Assembly: GCA_025450955.1 (NCBI GenBank)
Contig: JANWLJ010000051.1
Location: 1 to 6,117 of the forward strand
Direction: 5' to 3'
From: Polyangium sp. (in: bacteria)
GTDB taxonomy: Bacteria > Myxococcota_A > Polyangia > Palsa-1104
DNA: 6,117 nucleotides
Shown: positions 4,702 to 6,117 of the stretch, one piece after another
How the letters are laid out: every line of letters begins with the position of its first letter
Numbering within the stretch: the stretch's first letter is position 1
Notes under the pieces: generated by a model
Seen by the model: only the letters and a program-made list of their open reading frames with translations
Told to the model about the DNA's origin: nothing
Database searches by the model: none
Program-made: the position numbers and the translations under genes

Positions 4702-5916
4702 ATGGAGACCGCCTTTTCGTCGTCGCCGCCCGGCCCTCGCTTCACCGATCTTTCCTTCGAGCGCCAGGTGGAGCTCGCCTACGGACATCTCGAGCAGCTT
4801 CGTCAGCTCAACGGCGGCTACATCGCCTCGCCCTATTCGGGCGAAGCCGGCTACGACCGCTACGACGTCTACTGGCTTCGCGACATCATGTACGCGACCT
4901 ACGCGAGCGAGTACCTCGGCCTCTACGACAAGGTGAAGCAGTCGTATCAGCTCGTGCTCACCGTCTTCGAAAAGTTCCACCACAAGCTCATCCGCGGCAT
5001 TCGTAAGAAACCCGATCTGCAGCGGGCCAAAGGCGCGGTGGTCCACGCGCGGGTGCACCCGAACACGCTCGAGGAGATCACCGACGAGTGGGGCCATCAC
5101 CAGCTCGACATCTTCGGGCTGTTTTTGTTCAAGACCGGCGATCTGATGAAGCAGGGCTTTCGGGTGATCGACTCGGTCGAGCGGGTGCAGGTGGTCAAGG
5201 ACATGCTGTCCTATTTGTGGACCGCGCGCTGGTCGACCGAGCCCGATTTCGGAATGTGGGAGGAGGGGCCGGAGCTGCACTCCTCGTCGGTGGGCGCGGT
5301 GTTGGCCGGCCTCACGATGTGGCACGACCACGGATTTTACGATTACAAATATCGCACCCGAGTCGATATCTCGCCGATTATTCCGGTCTCCGAGCGGTTC
5401 CTCGAAGACGGCGCGCGCTCGCTCGCCGGCCTCTTGCCGCGCGAGAGCGAATCACGGCCGTTCGACCTCGCGCAGCTCTCGCTCCTTTGGCCCTACAACA
5501 TTTTGAAAGACCAGTTCGCGCTTCAAGAAGAGATTATCGATAACGTCGAAAAGAATCTGGTGCGCGCGCACGGCGTGGTCCGTTATCCGGGCGATCGCTA
5601 TTTTTCGCAAAAGCCCGAAGAGCCGCACGGGCACGAGGCCGAGTGGCCGATCGGGCTCGCCTGGCTCTCGATCGCGTACGCCAAGCTGATGGCGCAGTCG
5701 ATGCGCGTCGGCGCCTCGCAGGCGACGCTCGAGCGCTATCTCGAGCGCGCGCGCCACCACCTTCAGCACCTGGAAGAGATCGTCACGCCCGACGGGCGCA
5801 TCCCCGAGCTCTACACCGGCGGCCAACCGAACCACAACGTCCCGCTCGGCTGGGCCCAGTCGCTCTACGTCGTCGCCAAGCTGTCCCTGCGCGAAGCCGA
5901 CCGGCAGCTCCGGTAG
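4702..5916 (+). CDS. Glycoside hydrolase family 15 protein, phosphorylase-kinase-alpha-like
   Basis: The 404-aa protein has an (alpha/alpha)6-barrel GH15 pattern without a signal peptide, so it is probably cytoplasmic. Key motifs are YDVYWLRD (54-61), like the family's YvWlRD, EWGHHQLD (129-136), PDFGMWEEGPELHSSSVGA (181-199), LLPRESESRPFDLAQLSLL (244-262), HGVVRYPGDRY (290-300), EAEWPIGLAW (312-321), and PELYTGGQPNHNVPLGWAQ (368-386). GH15 enzymes release glucose from alpha-glucan ends by inversion with two glutamates. Candidate acid is E187 in GMWEE and candidate base E369 in PEL. Several motifs (WGHHQLD, DFGMWE-G-E-xSSVG, LPR-S, VRYPGD, EAEWP) match eukaryotic phosphorylase kinase alpha/beta subunits better than secreted glucoamylases. 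At 404 residues it is shorter than starch-binding glucoamylases and lacks extra domains. GGAG (4693-4696) lies five bases before the ATG. A role in glycogen or oligosaccharide breakdown is inference. Confidence 0.88.
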   Translation: METAFSSSPPGPRFTDLSFERQVELAYGHLEQLRQLNGGYIASPYSGEAGYDRYDVYWLRDIMYATYASEYLGLYDKVKQSYQLVLTVFEKFHHKLIRGIRKKPDLQRAKGAVVHARVHPNTLEEITDEWGHHQLDIFGLFLFKTGDLMKQGFRVIDSVERVQVVKDMLSYLWTARWSTEPDFGMWEEGPELHSSSVGAVLAGLTMWHDHGFYDYKYRTRVDISPIIPVSERFLEDGARSLAGLLPRESESRPFDLAQLSLLWPYNILKDQFALQEEIIDNVEKNLVRAHGVVRYPGDRYFSQKPEEPHGHEAEWPIGLAWLSIAYAKLMAQSMRVGASQATLERYLERARHHLQHLEEIVTPDGRIPELYTGGQPNHNVPLGWAQSLYVVAKLSLREADRQLR

Positions 5917-5941
5917 GTGGAAAGGCGCGCAAAGCTCGCGC

Positions 5942-6117
5942 TCAATCGTGCAGCATTGCTCCGAACCACTTCACCAACTTCGGCCCATCGAGTTGGTCGG
6001 GATCGGGCGCGTCATCGTCTTTCTCGGCGTCCGTCTCTTGCCGCGCTCCGGACGGCAAACTGGAATCTCGATGATTGGCCAAACGGTCCTGTAGCAGGGA
6101 ACCCAGAGCCGCGATCA
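5942..6117 (-). CDS. C-terminal part of an unrecognised protein, cut by the window edge
   Basis: Reading the minus strand from the right edge, one frame is open for 57 codons to a TGA at 5942-5944. The peptide starts IAALGSLLQDRLANHRD, has an acidic stretch with nine Asp/Glu at residues 27-43, and ends KLVKWFGAMLHD. The amphipathic ends around a charged middle look like real protein. The other two minus-strand frames hit stops. Third positions are less GC-biased than in the neighbouring genes. The first two bases of the reading frame at the edge are TG, so the gene could either continue outside or begin with an ATG or GTG whose first base is just outside, giving 58 aa. It converges on the GH15 gene with a 25-bp gap. 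Function is unknown. Confidence 0.5.
   Translation of the reverse strand, partial: IAALGSLLQDRLANHRDSSLPSGARQETDAEKDDDAPDPDQLDGPKLVKWFGAMLHD

Noticed and set aside
3970..5331. A 453-codon minus-strand open frame spanning the divergent promoter and the GH15 gene
   Set aside because: It runs antisense through GH15 motifs and out of frame through the flavoprotein gene; the later part is Arg-rich shadow sequence.
5924..5942. GGCGCG/CGCGCT hairpin after the GH15 stop as a terminator
   Set aside because: The stem is short, contains a wobble pair, and has no T-tract; such GC alternation is frequent by chance in this sequence.
1..6117. CRISPR arrays, tRNA or rRNA genes, insertion sequences, phage or toxin-antitoxin modules
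   Set aside because: No regularly spaced repeats, cloverleaf-like segments, transposase motifs or paired small genes of that kind were visible on either strand.

Overview
The window is dense, high-GC bacterial DNA with strong G/C preference at third codon positions and short intergenic gaps. It suggests a GC-rich Myxococcota/Deltaproteobacteria-type genome. The clues are a bacterial squalene-epoxidase-family flavoprotein, a proline-rich lipoprotein, a propeller-plus-helical protein of a style I associate with that group, and start-proximal promoter-like boxes. The lineage is inference; there is no rRNA or other marker gene here. No tRNA, rRNA, CRISPR array, insertion sequence or phage gene was seen.

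Layout. (1) 1-915, plus strand: 6-phosphogluconolactonase (oxidative pentose phosphate pathway), whose true start may lie one base before the window, then a 49-codon gene for an extremely basic protein. (2) 911-939: an imperfect palindrome in the 19-bp gap between convergent genes; its arms contain both stop codons. (3) 935-4634, minus strand, read right to left: a squalene-epoxidase-like FAD monooxygenase, a strong hairpin just after its stop, a secreted lipoprotein with its own likely promoter, and a 527-residue protein with a probable beta-propeller N-terminus and a helical C-terminus. (4) 4635-4701: a 67-bp divergent promoter region carrying a 16-bp inverted repeat. (5) 4702-5916, plus strand: a glycoside hydrolase family 15 protein that resembles the N-terminal domain of eukaryotic phosphorylase kinase alpha/beta more than classical glucoamylase. 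(6) 5942-6117, minus strand: the 3' end of an unrecognised gene, convergent with the GH15 gene.

The genes do not form one pathway. The lactonase and the GH15 protein both belong to glucose/glucan metabolism but are separated by opposite-strand genes. The flavoprotein and GH15 genes share a promoter region, so they could be co-regulated. I see no defence, mobile or obviously new multi-gene system. The items most worth a second look are the 49-residue basic protein, the phosphorylase-kinase-like GH15 protein, the squalene-epoxidase homologue with altered active-site motif, and the orphan propeller/helical protein. Gaps between genes are all under 100 bp.
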